Shown one piece after another: positions 1-12,179 of a stretch of 64,000 bases of DNA. Source of the stretch: Silene conica. Its lineage: Eukaryota; Streptophyta; Magnoliopsida; Caryophyllales; Caryophyllaceae. Under the pieces are notes generated by a model that ran no database searches, had not been told where the DNA came from, and worked only from the letters and a program-made list of their open reading frames with translations. The DNA is taken from positions 29,500,001 through 29,564,000 of the forward strand of contig CM055318.2 in assembly GCA_029255685.2 (NCBI GenBank), written 5' to 3'. Position 1 is the stretch's first letter, and each line of letters starts with the position of its first letter. The position numbers were made by a program, and so were the translations under genes.

Positions 1-51
1 CAGAAATAGGGTGTTACCCAACGCGATTTAATATTTTATTTCTGAATTCAG

Positions 52-534
52 ATGAGGATAAGAGAATGAACGCAAGTTACATCATAAGTGTTGCCAGAAA
101 GCTTGGTTGTTCAATATTCTTGTTGCCTGAGGATATCGTAGAGGTAAGTCGGTCATGTCTTGAATAAGTCTATCTGACACGTTGTATCGTGTATGCATAT
201 CATCAAGCTAGTCTTCCCACGTCTTAAGTGTCTTCTGCTCCTTGGTTATCACATTACACATTCGATATTCTACCTGAATCATGAAATTAGAGTGTTAGTT
301 AGTAATCCGTCCTATTTTTGACAGGTAAACCAGAAGATGATCCTCACTTTAACCGCAAGCATAATGTACTGGAGCTTGCAGAGGAAACCAGGACAGCTCC
401 AAATGGTTGAAGAAACTGAAGCTCCGGAAGCATCAGCAGTCTCTTCTGCTGTAAATGAACCAGACGTCTCCTCAGATACTGTTGCATCACCTCAAGCAAC
501 AACAGATGCTACCGCTCAATTACAAGAAGAATAA
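52..534 (+). CDS. FIM: Fimbrin (actin-bundling protein), last two exons
   Basis: This is the 3' end of a fimbrin gene; the rest lies left of the window. Fimbrins crosslink actin filaments through four calponin-homology domains, and this is the end of the fourth. Seen: exon about 52-143 encodes [17 protein letters not shown], a GTAAGT donor follows at 144, the intron ends TTTTGACAG at 324, and the last exon runs 325-534. That exon opens [18 protein letters not shown], the signature end of plant fimbrin CH4, and the codon phase is intact across the intron. After the domain comes a roughly 45-residue acidic, Ser/Ala/Thr-rich tail ending in EE, as in plant fimbrins whose tails vary. The 52 boundary is inferred from an AG acceptor at 50-51, with the first base of the D codon coming from the previous exon. 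Family call is firm; the paralogue cannot be told from so little sequence. Confidence 0.9.
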
Positions 535-1086
535 TCATATTTTAATTTGGCAGTTTGTTTTATTACTTTAAAAAGTGATCAAATACAAAAACATGCAATA
601 ACATACACACACAAATGAATATTATAACTATAGATGAAGTAGGAAGCCAAAAGAAAACCACCACTTGATATTTTTGCTGGTTGTTGACTATATAATAGAG
701 ATAATTGTTCAATATATCCTCGTAAAAATACTTTGTATAATGTAGAAAAGTGATATTTATCATGTTAATTGAGTTGAGAATAGGAATGTTGTTAGCTATA
801 TATTGTTCTACACTTGTAGGTGTTGTTTCAATTCATTTGTCAACCTTACAAGTTTCTAATAAAACAGTTTTTTTTTATATTCATTACTTATATCTAGTTG
901 TTGTAAATGTCCTTCACCCCTTATTTCCTTGCATTTTGTATTGTAAAGTCTGCTCTTAAGAACAATAACAATATGGAGCTCATATTACTTTGGACTTATG
1001 TTTCTTCTCTAATGATTCTCTAATGATTTGACTTCATTGGAAGTAGTTTTCAACGTGTAAAATTGCACGGATATAATTCTAATATA
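535..1086 (+). other. Fimbrin 3' UTR and flank
   Basis: AT-rich sequence directly after the fimbrin stop codon. The first few hundred bases are presumably 3' UTR. No further coding exon or repeat was recognised. Confidence 0.5.
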
Positions 1087-1345
1087 CTTCCTCCATTTTT
1101 ATCCAAATACAAGATTTGCTTTATTCACGTTTGCCAACGCAAGTTTTGCGTGCTTCATATCTTTAACTACGTATTTGTAAAAATTATAAAAGTTATATAT
1201 TATCAATGTACTCGTAAAGACGAATTAAACAAGACCCCACATGAATATATTTTTTCTTACGTATTGAGAGAAAAATGAGATTGAAAGTTGATTGGTGAAT
1301 AGTGTACAAAAAGCAAATCTTGTATTTGGATAAAAATGGAGGAAG
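1087..1345. mobile_element. Stowaway-type MITE with perfect 36-bp TIRs
   Basis: A 259-bp element bounded by TA on both sides (1085-1086 and 1346-1347). Both ends begin CTTCCTCCATTTTTATCCAA read inward, and the match is perfect for 36 bp (1087-1122 against 1310-1345 reversed). The CTTCCTCC start and TA duplication fit Stowaway MITEs, which are mobilised by mariner-type transposases; the usual consensus is CTCCCTCC. There is no coding capacity. The perfect ends suggest a recent insertion, about 550 bp downstream of the fimbrin stop. Confidence 0.92.
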
Positions 1346-1703
1346 TAATGATTAACACTTAAAAAAATTAACCAAAATATATGAATATTGTATACTCTAT
1401 TTCTTTTATAATAATAATAAATTAAAACATGTGCAGAAAATACATGGCTTTGAAACTTACACATGTTTTCAATCCGTGAAAAAAATGTACGAATACAGTG
1501 TTAAAAGATGGTAAATAATATATTAAATCTAACGTATGTAAATAATTAATAGCTAAAAATATAAATATTGCAATAAAATAAAAACAATTATCAAAATTTA
1601 AAAGATTTACGATAAGATTTAAGAAACGTAATTATACGGTGTTAAAACATAAATATTGTACGAATACATGGTTAAAACATTGGTTTTAGGTGCCAAGATC
1701 GTC
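1346..1703. other. AT-rich intergenic sequence
   Basis: Nothing coding is seen. The last about 20 bases before 1704 (ending gatcgtc) look like the sequence that follows the primer binding site in Ty3/gypsy elements, so a sliver of gypsy leader may be present at the right edge. Confidence 0.4.
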
Positions 1704-1715
1704 GCTCTGATACCA
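1704..1715 (-). other. Primer binding site, initiator-Met tRNA type
   Basis: The minus strand reads TGGTATCAGAGC, the complement of the 3' end of plant initiator methionine tRNA and the usual primer site of plant LTR retrotransposons. It lies two bases from the left end of the LTR at 1718, so that LTR behaves as a 5' LTR of a minus-strand element on this side. Confidence 0.85.
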
Positions 1716-2979
1716 TTTATAACATCCTCATAATCCAAGGCCTTTAAGAAGGACCATCAAATTATGAAAGTGCTACCGCCTCAGTTTCCTGATGTATAAT
1801 ATCAAAGTAAACCAACCAAACAACCTTTATTATATTGAGTTTAAAGAAATACAAAGTCTAACGTTACAACCAAATAAAAGAGTCGCGGAAGCTAAACAAA
1901 ATTGTAAGACAAGTGAGATGTGAGGATCCCTTCTCCCCACGCTAGGAATCATCAACATCGTCGACTCGTCGTACATGAGACTCTACTCACCATTACATGG
2001 ATCATCACAGTAAAACCACAAGTATCAGAACTGATAAATAAGACGGTAACAACACAATCAAATATAATGCCACAATTTGATAAATCACTACAACTGATCC
2101 ACTGTCACAACTGTCACAACAATACAGGTGGCGGCCTCAAGTCCCACATCAATCCCCCACTTGCTCACGGCAACGGATACCTAGAACCTTAATGTGCACA
2201 TCCTCTCCGTGGCGGGTCCCACGAAGAGCGATCGTAAGAGTGAGAGTCGTTTCCCCGCACGGTCCTACACATATGTTCCCAATCTCAATCAATATTACAG
2301 TAATACAGTGATATCAGATAATATGGCGGTATCGTCACAATCAAAGTCTACCAGAACTGAGTAAGGAAACCCTAACTCAAACAATCACAACAAGATAGAT
2401 TCCACGAGTGTTATACCAACGCTCCTCTACGAATCCTCCTCCTAAGGATTATACACACAGGGATTACTCACTATTTTAACTATAAACTATGATAAGAGAA
2501 TGTTAGGATACACTTACGTGATGGAATACGGGTTAGGCTAGATGATCGACGCTTCTAGAATCTTGTTAAGACCTTAGGGAAGATTTGAGAGGAAGGGAAA
2601 GAAGAGGGGGTTGATTACCGTTTTCTTAATCTAGGTTAAAAGTAAAATAAAGTTTTCGGATTAGTTTATATATTTAACCGTGGTCCGACTTCCGGAAAGA
2701 CGCGTGATGCGTGTCTATTTTATGATGTTTTACATCTATTTTTACACGCATTTGGTCGCTCATTTACTATGTTTTAGCCCTTATTTCCCAACAATTGTGC
2801 ACTTTCGTATTTTTATGCACTTTTGCAGATTTATGCGGAAAAGGGACGATTTTGCACCAAACTTATGCCCTCGAGACTTTTGCACAATTAAGGAACGAAG
2901 GAAAGTCAACAGGGATCATTAATCAAGTATCAAAAGTCAAACCCGAGACGAATCTAAGCAATTTTATGCAGTAGCGGGT

Positions 2980-3695
2980 CGACCGACTTACTATGCGGGT
3001 CGGCCGACCAGGTCTTTGTTCTAAGAAGCCCAGAATTTTCCTAAAGCCCAGAATTCTCCTAAGCCCGTAAAAGAGGTCGACCGACCCACATAACAGGTCG
3101 ACCGACCTCAGCGAAGCCCAGAGAAGCTTTTCGGAAATAGATTAGAAGTGTGGAGTCTTTAGGAAACTCTTATTTTCGGCCCTATATAAATTAATCTTTT
3201 GTTTAGGGTTAATCATTCAGAATCATTCAGTTTCTAATTCAGTTTTAGCACCCACCATAATAATCAAGTTCGTAATTTAGTTTTATTCAATCTTTTAGTT
3301 CAATTGTAATCTTTCAATAATTCTCAAGCATTCAATAAAGTTTGTTCCTTTCTGCCTTAATTCCGATTTCTGGTAATTACTCTCTTAATTTAGTTTCATT
3401 ATTGTTCTTATTATTATTGCATTCGGTTAAGTTAGAATCCCAAGCTTTATTAAATCTTGCATGCTTAGATTGATTTTCATTATGTTTTCCGTGTTTATTC
3501 CCGTTTTTATTATTGTTTCAATTACCATGCGTAGCTAAATTCCATATGTTAGGATGTAGGGGATGAATATGCATAGGTAGCGTAAATTCCGAGACCGACC
3601 TGTAGCAGAGCCGTGGTCGGCCGACTCAAATAATGGGTCGGTCGACCAAGGCGGTGGTCGGCCGACTGGAATAGCCGGTCGGTCGACCCACTCGC
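2980..3695. repeat. GGTCGACCGACC / GGTCGGCCGACC palindrome arrays
   Basis: Two clusters inside the Athila-type LTR, at about 2983-3115 and 3605-3695. Each holds four copies of a 12-14-bp near-palindrome of the form GGTCGRCCGACC, spaced about 10-45 bp. They are far richer in CpG than the surrounding LTR. Confidence 0.8.
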
Positions 3696-3823
3696 GTCTG
3701 TATTCTGTTTCGTCTTTCTTTGTTGACTATAATACCCTACAATGAGACTGAAAGGAGACTTGTAGGATATTAGTAATGACCTGCCCAAGATTGAGGGATA
3801 CGGGAAGGGCATTGGTTTACACC

Positions 3824-5305
3824 TGAAGAGTCTATTGATATGATATACTCAAGAAGGGGGGGTTGAATTGAGTATGCCTTCTTTTCGCAATCTTCTTCGA
3901 TGTGTGTGTAGTTGTATGATGATCGTTGAGTAGAGCAATAATAAAGTAGAGACACGATATTTTTGAAGTGGTTCAGTCTCACACTCTGAGACCTACGTCC
4001 ACTATTCTCGATTAATAAAATTAGTACCAACTCTGGATTACAATTTTATCAACCCTACTCGTGCGACTTTGATGTTAGTCACAACTCAATCTAGATACCG
4101 TTAAATATCTAGCTACGACAAATACCGTTAAATATTTGTCTTACAACGAGTACCGCTAAATACTCAATCTTATCTTACGTAAATAAGATAAAGTCTTCAA
4201 TGTTTTCTTGGTGTCACAATCTTGAATGAATAAGATCAATGCTTGAGCACTTGAATCTTAAATCGGATATGACAATGAAAAGCTCGAACTTGAAGAATAT
4301 GATCGGCGGCTCTCTCTCGATATGCGTGAATGTGTGTTGTGTATTTCGTGTGTTTTAATGTATCATGGTAGTCTATTTATATAGAATATGTATCTAGGTA
4401 ATTTAAACCCTAGATGATTTAGGAATATTACTTAAACTAGAATACTAGTCTTTTAGTAATACTACCTTAAATCTAATCTTAATATATTTAGGAAAGATTT
4501 AATAATATACTATATGTATTATATAAGGAATTAATTTCCTAATTCATATTTAGGAAAGATCTTTATATAATAAATAATTAGTATCCTTATTAAATCAACT
4601 TCCTAAATCATGTCAAAGATAATAAAATATATTACCATAATATAATCTTAGTTTATTTAGGACATTAAATAAATACATAATATTTATTTAAGTAAGTCCT
4701 ACACGATTTATGGTAATGTGACATATCACACAATTTCCAAAATCGAAACAAACTAAATCTTAGATTATATATTTTGACAATTAAAATCATATAAAAAATC
4801 TTTAGTTTATTTTAGTAATAAATAATTATCTCATAAGACAATTATTTATTTCTTATTTAACTAAAAGATATTTTATATAATCCTATTAAGATTAACAATT
4901 CTATATTTAAATAGAATACCATTTAAACACTAATACCTACACGACACAAATTAGGAAACAATTGTTTCAACTAAAACACACATAAGTCTTGATCATTTCT
5001 TCATGATATAGAGTTATAGCTACTGGCTATAACTAGAACCAATCCTGTACTAAAGCTATAGTTGATAAATATAACTTTAGTTCATTATGCGCGCTTGTGA
5101 TCTTCTATCAATCTTCGACTTAGTCAATTTGTTGACTAATATGCTTGAATCGTTTGTACTTGATTGATTAGATCTTGTTACTAAATTTCTGTACACTTAG
5201 CACACGATTATACATACGAGTATATAATATATAAATAACTTAGACTTGTCATTATCAAAACATAAACATATATACTATATATATATTTGAATATATGGTT
5301 CAACA
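3824..5305 (-). mobile_element. Sirevirus-like copia solo LTR, innermost layer of the nest
   Basis: Flanked by the perfect 5-bp duplication acacc (3819-3823 and 5306-5310). On the minus strand it starts TGTTGAACC and ends CTCTTCA; length 1482 bp. Near its end it carries a C-rich block (plus-strand agaagggggggttgaatt) like the one near the end of the Sirevirus LTRs at 12973 and 52172. The interior is very AT-rich and holds no coding region. Confidence 0.85.
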
Positions 5306-5922
5306 ACACCTTAAGACGGCTAGGTTACTTAAGACTGAAAAGTATGTGACCTAGGATTTAGGAATCACCCTTATCGTTGACACCCAATAATTGTGAGACC
5401 TAAGAACTAATAGCATAGGCCGAAAGGAGCTATTAGGTACCATAGACCGAAAGGATATGTTACACCCCTTACGCGACTGCAATACATGTTGACCTTAGGA
5501 TTTATTTTACCTTAGTTATTTATTACCCAAACATCCTAGCATCCCTTTTTATATAGTTTTAATCTCATCTTTTATTTCTTGTTTTATTTTACTCTTTGCC
5601 TTAGACTTAGTAAACAACCAATCCAACACCCCCAATTTGTTACCTTAAAACATTGTCCTTAAACAATAAACACTCCCCACCTCTCTGTGGTTCGACCCTT
5701 GACTTTCACTATCTATAGTTAAAGTTTAGGAATTATAAATTTTATCTTTGATACCCACAACGACGGGCATCAACGCGCTCGGTCGAGTAAGACACACTCG
5801 GCCGAGTAATACCTACTCGGCCGATTTGCACTTACTCGGCCGTATAACACTTACCCGGCCGAGTTCGACTGACTCGGCCGAGTTGAGTCACAACTCAGCA
5901 TCTATAAAGGAGGGATGTTACA

Positions 5923-7995
5923 ATCTTCCCCCCTTAAACAATCTTCGTCCCCGAAGTTCACCACGACCACCCTGCAAAAGAAACTCGTCCGTCTCCACAA
6001 GGTGAGACATGACTAGAACGATATACAGTAACAAAGCCTCGACTCAAACCAAAAGACAAGACCTAGAGCGCGATCATCTCCTAACCCCCCCCCCCTAAAA
6101 GAAACATGTTACGCTCCCGTAACCTCACATACCTGATCAAACGACTGAGGGTATCGCTCCCTTATAACTATCTCAGGCTCCAGGTAGCCTCATCAACATC
6201 GTGGTTTGACCACAATATCTTAAGGAGCTTGGTCTCTCCCGTTCTAGTCTTTCGAACCTTGCTATCAAGCATAGCCTTTGGTGTTTCTACATAAGATAAG
6301 GTCTCATCGAGCTCAACAGGTTCTACCTCAAGGATGTGAGATGGATCACTAACATACTTCCTTTGCTAGGATACATGGAAAACATTATGAATCCGGTCTA
6401 ATGATGGTGGTAAGGCTAAACGGTAAGCAACCTCTCCCACCCGATCAAGAATCTCATAGGAGCCGATAAACTTCTGGCTCAACTTCGCCCGCTTCCCGAA
6501 TCGCATAACACTTCTCATAGGTGAAACCTAAAGTAACACCTTATACCCAACCTGAAACTCAACGTCCTTGCGGTGTAAGTCCGCATAACTCTTTTTTCGG
6601 TGCTAAGCTACCCTCATCTTCTGGCGAATTACTCTCACCTGATCTATCCTGAACCAACTGAGGACCCAACACTGCAGCCTCAGAGCTGTCATCCCAACAA
6701 ACTGGACTCCTACATCTCCTCCGTACAAAGCCTCAAATGGTGTCATCCTGATACTTGCATGGTAACTGTTGTTGTAGGAAAACTCAATCAAATCTAGCCT
6801 CTCCTCCCAACTACCTCCAAACTCCATCACACAAGCTCTCAGCATATCCCCTAGAGTCTTGATGGTCCTCTCTGTCTGACCATCAGTAGTTGGATGAAAA
6901 ATTGTACTCATCTTTAGGGTAGTACACATCATCTCCTGCAATTCCTGCCAAAACCTCAAATAAAGCGAGAATCCCGATCCGACACAATATCCTTAGGAAT
7001 ATCGTGCAATCTGACCACGTTCTTACTATAGGCTAATGCTAACTCCACCTTGCTCCAAGTATCCTTTCTGGAGACGAAATGAGCTGACTTAGTTAACCTG
7101 TCCACGATCACCAAGATCATGTTGTTACCCCTATGAGATCGAGATAACCCCACAATGAAATCCATCGAGATCGACTCCCACTTCCACTCTGGTACTTCGA
7201 ATGGCCGAATCTTACCATGTAGTCGATGTTGTTTCCCCTTCACTCACTAACAAGTCAAACACCAACCCACGAACTCTGCAACATCCCTCTTCATACCCGG
7301 CCACCAGAAAGTCTATCTTAAATCCCTATACAGTTTATCCCCACCAGGATGCACTGAATAAGGTACATAATTAGCCTCAGTCAGAATCCTCTTCCTCAAC
7401 TCGGCACTATCCGTAACATACCACCTACTGTCGAACCGAAGACTCCCATCATTAATAAGAGAAAATGTCGACCGTCCCCCTAACTGCAGCTTCGCTCTCT
7501 ACTCTAAGAATTTAGGGTCTAACAATTGGCTCTCTCTGATCTCGCCATATAACTCTGGTTCCATTATCAAGTCGCCTCGCGCAAATCTCCATTCCTGATC
7601 ACATGAATACCCATCCTGTCCACCTCCTCTCTCAGTCTCATCAAGGACATAGTAGTGCATAAGTAATGCACGCTCTTCCTAGTCAAGGCATCGGTAACTA
7701 CGTTCACCTTCCCCTCATGGTATACTATACCTCCATATCATAATCCCAGACCAGCTCCATCCACCTTCTGTGTCTCATATTAAGCTCCCTCTGGGTGAAG
7801 ATGTACTTCAGATTCTTATGGTCTGAGAACACCTTAAAAGTCGCTCCATACAAGTAATGCTTCCAAACCTTGAGCGCAAAGACTACACCACCCAACTCTA
7901 AGTCGTGAGTAGGGTAGTTCTCCTCATACTGTTTAAGTTGTCTCGATGCATAAGCAATTACCTTTCCGTTCTACATCAGCACTACTGAAGTTGGA
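5923..7995 (-). pseudogene. Ty3/gypsy pol remnant (RNase H, integrase)
   Basis: Read on the minus strand from right to left. RNase H: an [19 protein letters not shown] block and [20 protein letters not shown] near 7770-7960. Integrase core: two open pieces at 6956-7243 ([21 protein letters not shown]) and 6603-6959 ([38 protein letters not shown]). Integrase C-terminal region: GSYEILDRVGEVAYRLALPP and HNVFHVS near 6350-6530. Stop codons and frameshifts break the frame throughout. After it come a G-rich polypurine tract and the LTR start at 5922, so this is the 3' end of the element. Gag, protease and most of RT are missing on the right. Confidence 0.88.
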
Positions 7996-8926
7996 AGATT
8001 CGTGTTATTTCTGGAGAATGTTCCTCTGTCCCCTAAGATACCCCTTGTCTTCATGCATCACTTCCTTCTTTGTCTCTTAATGCATATCCTCTCTTCTTGA
8101 ACTCTCTTCTATCTTGCCTCGGAAACTACTTTCGTAACTTCCCGACTTAATCATATCCTTGTTACTTGCCTCTTCTCTTGGCGCTTTGTAGGTAGTCTAC
8201 CTTAGTTGAATTTTGAGGAACTTGTTCGAGGATAACCTTTAGCCCTTCTTCTAAAAAGTAATGTTGTTGGAAAAGTTTAGGAAGTGTAGTAAGGTATGTC
8301 TTGGTAATCCTAATGCTTAGTTCTTTACCCTATAGTGAGTAGAATTAGCTAGTGGGATTCTTGGTTCGAATATTGAGTTATGTATGTGATATTCGGTGAA
8401 ACTTAGTCTTTGGAATCATAATTAGGATTGAGAGCTACTGGATTCAGATGTGTTGCCTTAGGAGTATAAATGAGGGTTAGAATTCATAAGAATGAATTTG
8501 GAAAATATACTTGAGATGCTAGTGAAAATGGATAGATGAGTGAAGCGAATTGGTAATATTTGACTTTGGGGATTTGGTTGACTTTGATTGGAATGTTACC
8601 TTTGGAGTATAAGAATCGTTTATAATGATGGATGGGTGTTGAAAGAACCTGTGAGGTGACCTTAATTAGAAGAATTGATTAAAGTTTATGTTTTTGGTTG
8701 TTTGAATGGAATTAGTGAGATAGCTATAATGGAGTTACTTAAAGGTCATGCCTTTGGATGTCTGATTGAATTAGTGAAATATAACTTGTGGGCTTGTATG
8801 ATTTCGAGCCTGAGATGTTTAAAGAACGTTTGGATTCATATATAGAGGTGTGAGTTTGAAATTAGGAATCATATCTGAGTGATATGAGATTGGAACTTGA
8901 TTTCTCATACCATGTGTTTCTTTCAA
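7996..8926. other. Unassigned, probably decayed repeat
   Basis: No gene or recognisable protein in either strand. It abuts the truncated gypsy pol at about 7990 and ends where a MITE begins at 8927. It could be decayed gypsy or other transposon sequence; I see nothing diagnostic. Confidence 0.3.
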
Positions 8927-9736
8927 GGGGTGTTTGGTCCATTTGAAAAAGGTATGAACTATGGGTTTATAATGGATTAAACCCATATCCTATGTTTGGT
9001 TGGCAAATGTAGGTGTTTCATACCCATACATCAAACCCATGAGGTGTGAGTTTCTCATAGCCAGTGAGGGGGGTGGGTATGAGATTGATACCCATGGGAA
9101 TTAAATTAAATTAAGCAAATACGTAAAACACAAATTATGGCATGATGTAAATTAAAACTTCTATATGGTTATCTGATTAAATATGTATTATCATGATTTT
9201 ATATTACTAAAATTTTTGATTTAAACTATTTTATTTTACCGATTTTAACTTTCAATTGAATTTTAAACTCATACCACCCGGAATTGAAACAAACGCATAG
9301 TATGAGGAATCAAGTTCCAACCCCATACCACTCAGGTATGATTCCTGATTCCAAACTATGATTCCTGATTCCAAACTCATACCAATGCGCGAAACAAACG
9401 CCCCCTCAATTTTGGGTGGTATTGGATTGAAGTTCAATTAAAAGTTAAAATCGGTAAAATAAAATATATTAATATAAATTATAAAAATAAAATTTTAATC
9501 AAATAAGTATATAGAAAATTTGATTTACATAATGCCATAATTTGTGTTTCACATTTTTGCTTATTTTAATTTCATATTTATGAGTATCAATCTCATATTC
9601 ACCCACTCCCTAGGTATGAGAAACCGATACCTTATGAGTTTGAGGTATGAGTATGCAACTCCTACATTTGTTAACCGAACACATGATATATGTTTTAACT
9701 CATTCTAAACTCATACCTAATACCTTTTTCAAGTAA
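8927..9736. repeat. MITE copy and a truncated inverted copy, head to head
   Basis: Copy 1 (about 8927-9406) starts GGGGTGTTTGGTCC and ends GAAACAAACGCCCCC. From 9406 to about 9735 the sequence is the reverse complement of roughly the first 350 bp of the same element, for example cataatttgtgtttcaca against the inverted block near 9130. The two together could fold into a long hairpin. The inverted copy lacks both termini. A third copy follows directly. Confidence 0.7.
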
Positions 9737-10588
9737 GGGTGTTTGGTTCAAACAAAAAAGGTACTCCCTTCAATTTTCTTTGTTGTTCCCTTTCCTTTTG
9801 TACACTAGAATTAAGGACATGATGAAAAGGTGGTAAAAAGACCAAAAGGGTAGTACATTGGAGAGAGAAAAGTTTATTAATTAAATTGACCAGAAGTAAT
9901 TAAGTCCTTAATCAAAATTGATTTTGTACAATTAAATCAACACATAGCCTATCATTTCCAGAAATCTAGAAAACTTCATCTTCAATTTCCAGATTTCTGG
10001 AAAAACTCCATTGATGTCAAAACACCAATTTTATTTCCAGATTTTTGGAAAACACCATTTACGAAAAAACCAGATCTTCTATTTCCAGATTTTTCAATAA
10101 GTACCTATTCAATAAAATATTCGGAAATTACATACCGTTCAATAAAAATTCGGAGATTACATAATCCGTACTTAGAATCTAAAATTACATACCCTTTCAA
10201 GCAAATTACATAATCTGAAATTACAAATTCCGTCAATAAAATCGAAAATCTAAAATTTTCCAAAATTAAACTTCAGATTTGCATGTGGGTCATTCTTCAA
10301 TGCTGCTGCTGTAAGAATCAAGAGGACACACAAGTTGTGCATTAAATTTAAAATAGGCACCAAAATTTTCATTTTTGCGCCATATCCAAATTTTCGTGCA
10401 AATTAAAATTAGTGCGCCAAATTTCAATTGATTTTTGCAAAGTTCAAATTTTATTAGGGTTTTCAAGTATAAAAGGGGCAATTGTTTCAGGAACATCATT
10501 TATAAGCAAACAAACAAAAACAACCAACATTCATTAAATACAATCAACACTTATTTACAAAGTGCCAAATCCAAATAAATACCTCAAT

Positions 10589-11930
10589 ATGTATAAAACC
10601 AGAAATCTAACTAATTTAGAAAGACAAAAAATTGTTCAAATTTTACTGGAAAAATGCAACAATGGTAAACCAGCAAAGGGGACCATGAATGCAGTTGCTG
10701 CCCAGTTTAGTGTCACGAGGAAGACAATCACAAATGTTTTGAAAAAAGCAAGAGAGCAAAAAAGATAATGGGGAAGTTATCCACGTAACCAGTAAGATAA
10801 CGGGGAAGAAATGGATAGCAAAGTTCGTGTTTGACGAACAAAAGTTCAAAAACGTTGATTTGGGTGAGAAAACAACACAACTACGGGTGGCAAAAGCAAT
10901 GAACTGCAGTCAATCTTTGGTTCACAAATGGATAAGTGAGAGGGTTATAAGGAGCCACACCAACTCATTAAAACCAGGTTTGACTGATAAAAACAAGCTT
11001 TCTAGGTTAATTTTTTGTCTTTCTCAGCTACACTATGACCATATTCTTAGTAAAGTTAAATTTAAGGATGAAACAAATATCATACACATTGATGAAAAGT
11101 GGTTCTACATAACTAATGATGGTCAAAGGTACTACTTGTCACAAACAGAACCAGACCCATATAGAAGTGTTCAATCTAAAACATTCATAGGTAAAATCAT
11201 GTTCATGTGTGCTGTTGGGACCCCACATTACGATACAAACAATGAACTAATATTTGATGGTAAATTTGGGATTTGGCCATTTATTAGCTTGGAACCAGCA
11301 AAAAGAAATTCGAAAAATAGGGTTGCAGGAACAATGGAAACAAAGCCAATAGAATCAATTACCAAAGATGTGGTTAAGGAAATGATAATAGGGAAGGTGC
11401 TGCCTGAAATAAAGAGGAAGTGGCCAGCAAATGCAACAAAGACGGTATTTATTCAACAGGATAATGCACGCCCACATTTGAATAACACGGATTTGGAATT
11501 CAGAGAAGCAGCAAGTTCAGATGGGTGGAACATTCAACTAGTGCAACAGCCCCCAAATTCACCAGATATGAATGTGTTGGATTTGGGTTTTTTTAGGGCA
11601 ATACAATCTTTAAAAACACAAAGCAATTCGTACAAGTTAGACGAGTTGGTGGATGCGGTATCTACTGCATTTACCAATCTTGAATTTGTAAAACTTAATT
11701 ATGTGTTCATTACATGGTAGACTTGTATGCTAGAGGTGCTAAAAATCAAATGACACAATAGGTACACGATACCGCATATGCACAAGTCTAAGTTGGCAAG
11801 AGCTGGAACACTACCACAATATTTACAGGCAGACATTCAAGTGGTGAAGGACGCAATTAAGTATGTTCAGAATGTAGGTGATGAAGGTGACCTTTCTCAA
11901 TTTTCTCAACTTATAGACTCAATTATATGA
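10589..11930 (+). pseudogene. Mariner (DD39D) transposase, frameshifted
   Basis: Cut-and-paste transposase of the plant mariner family, acting on the element's own inverted repeats. The N-terminal piece (10589-10768) holds a helix-turn-helix region (NLERQKIVQILLEKC, VAAQFSVTRKTITNVLKKA) and ends at a stop. The main piece (10827-11720) has a second HTH-like region, then HIDEKWFYIT, QQDNARPH and NVLDLGFFRAIQSL. The acidic residues fall at positions 89, 212 and 252 of that piece; 39 residues between the last two gives DD39D, the plant mariner signature. The C-terminal end, in another frame at 11779-11930, includes MHKSKLARAGTLPQYLQAD. At least two frame breaks, near 10770-10830 and 11690-11780, so it is not active as it stands. 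Confidence 0.92.
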
Positions 11931-12179
11931 GACTGACCAGAAGTCTATACTAACATTTTGTTAAGGTTGTTTATTGTACTCATTTTGCTTAAAGGTTTGT
12001 AGTACACCAAACAACCTACCAACAACAATAACATTTTGAACATCAACAACAATGAAGATGAAGAACATATACAAGGCTCTTGTAATGTCTTTTTAGGGTT
12101 TAATCATGTTGTATGAACTTTGCATATTCAATCATGTTGGCGCACTTAATTTATTTTTCAACTTGACATTCAACTAGAA

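Larger units (their letters stand above)
2705..5772 (+). mobile_element. Athila/Tat-type solo LTR, nested in the gypsy LTR
   Basis: Begins TGATGCGTGT and ends CGACGGGCATCA, flanked by the perfect 5-bp duplication acgcg (2700-2704 and 5773-5777). The right end carries GTGGTTCGACC and the ACGACGGGCATCA terminus typical of Athila/Tat/Ogre LTRs. No internal region is attached, so this is a solo LTR left by LTR-LTR recombination. Without its own nested insertion it is about 1581 bp. Confidence 0.88.
1718..5922 (-). mobile_element. Ty3/gypsy chromovirus-type LTR, split by nested insertions
   Basis: On the minus strand the LTR starts TGTAACATCCC at 5922, right after a G-rich polypurine tract, and ends next to the primer binding site at 1715. 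The 3073 bp inserted at 2700 (solo LTR plus one TSD) leave about 1130 bp of true LTR. A second copy of the same family lies at 57944-59101: the GATAAATAAGACGG and TTCCTGA blocks and the CTCGGCCGAGT palindrome array are shared. The terminal TG at the left end has decayed to TA. The palindrome array (5783-5890) lies within the first 140 bp of the LTR in element orientation. Confidence 0.85.
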
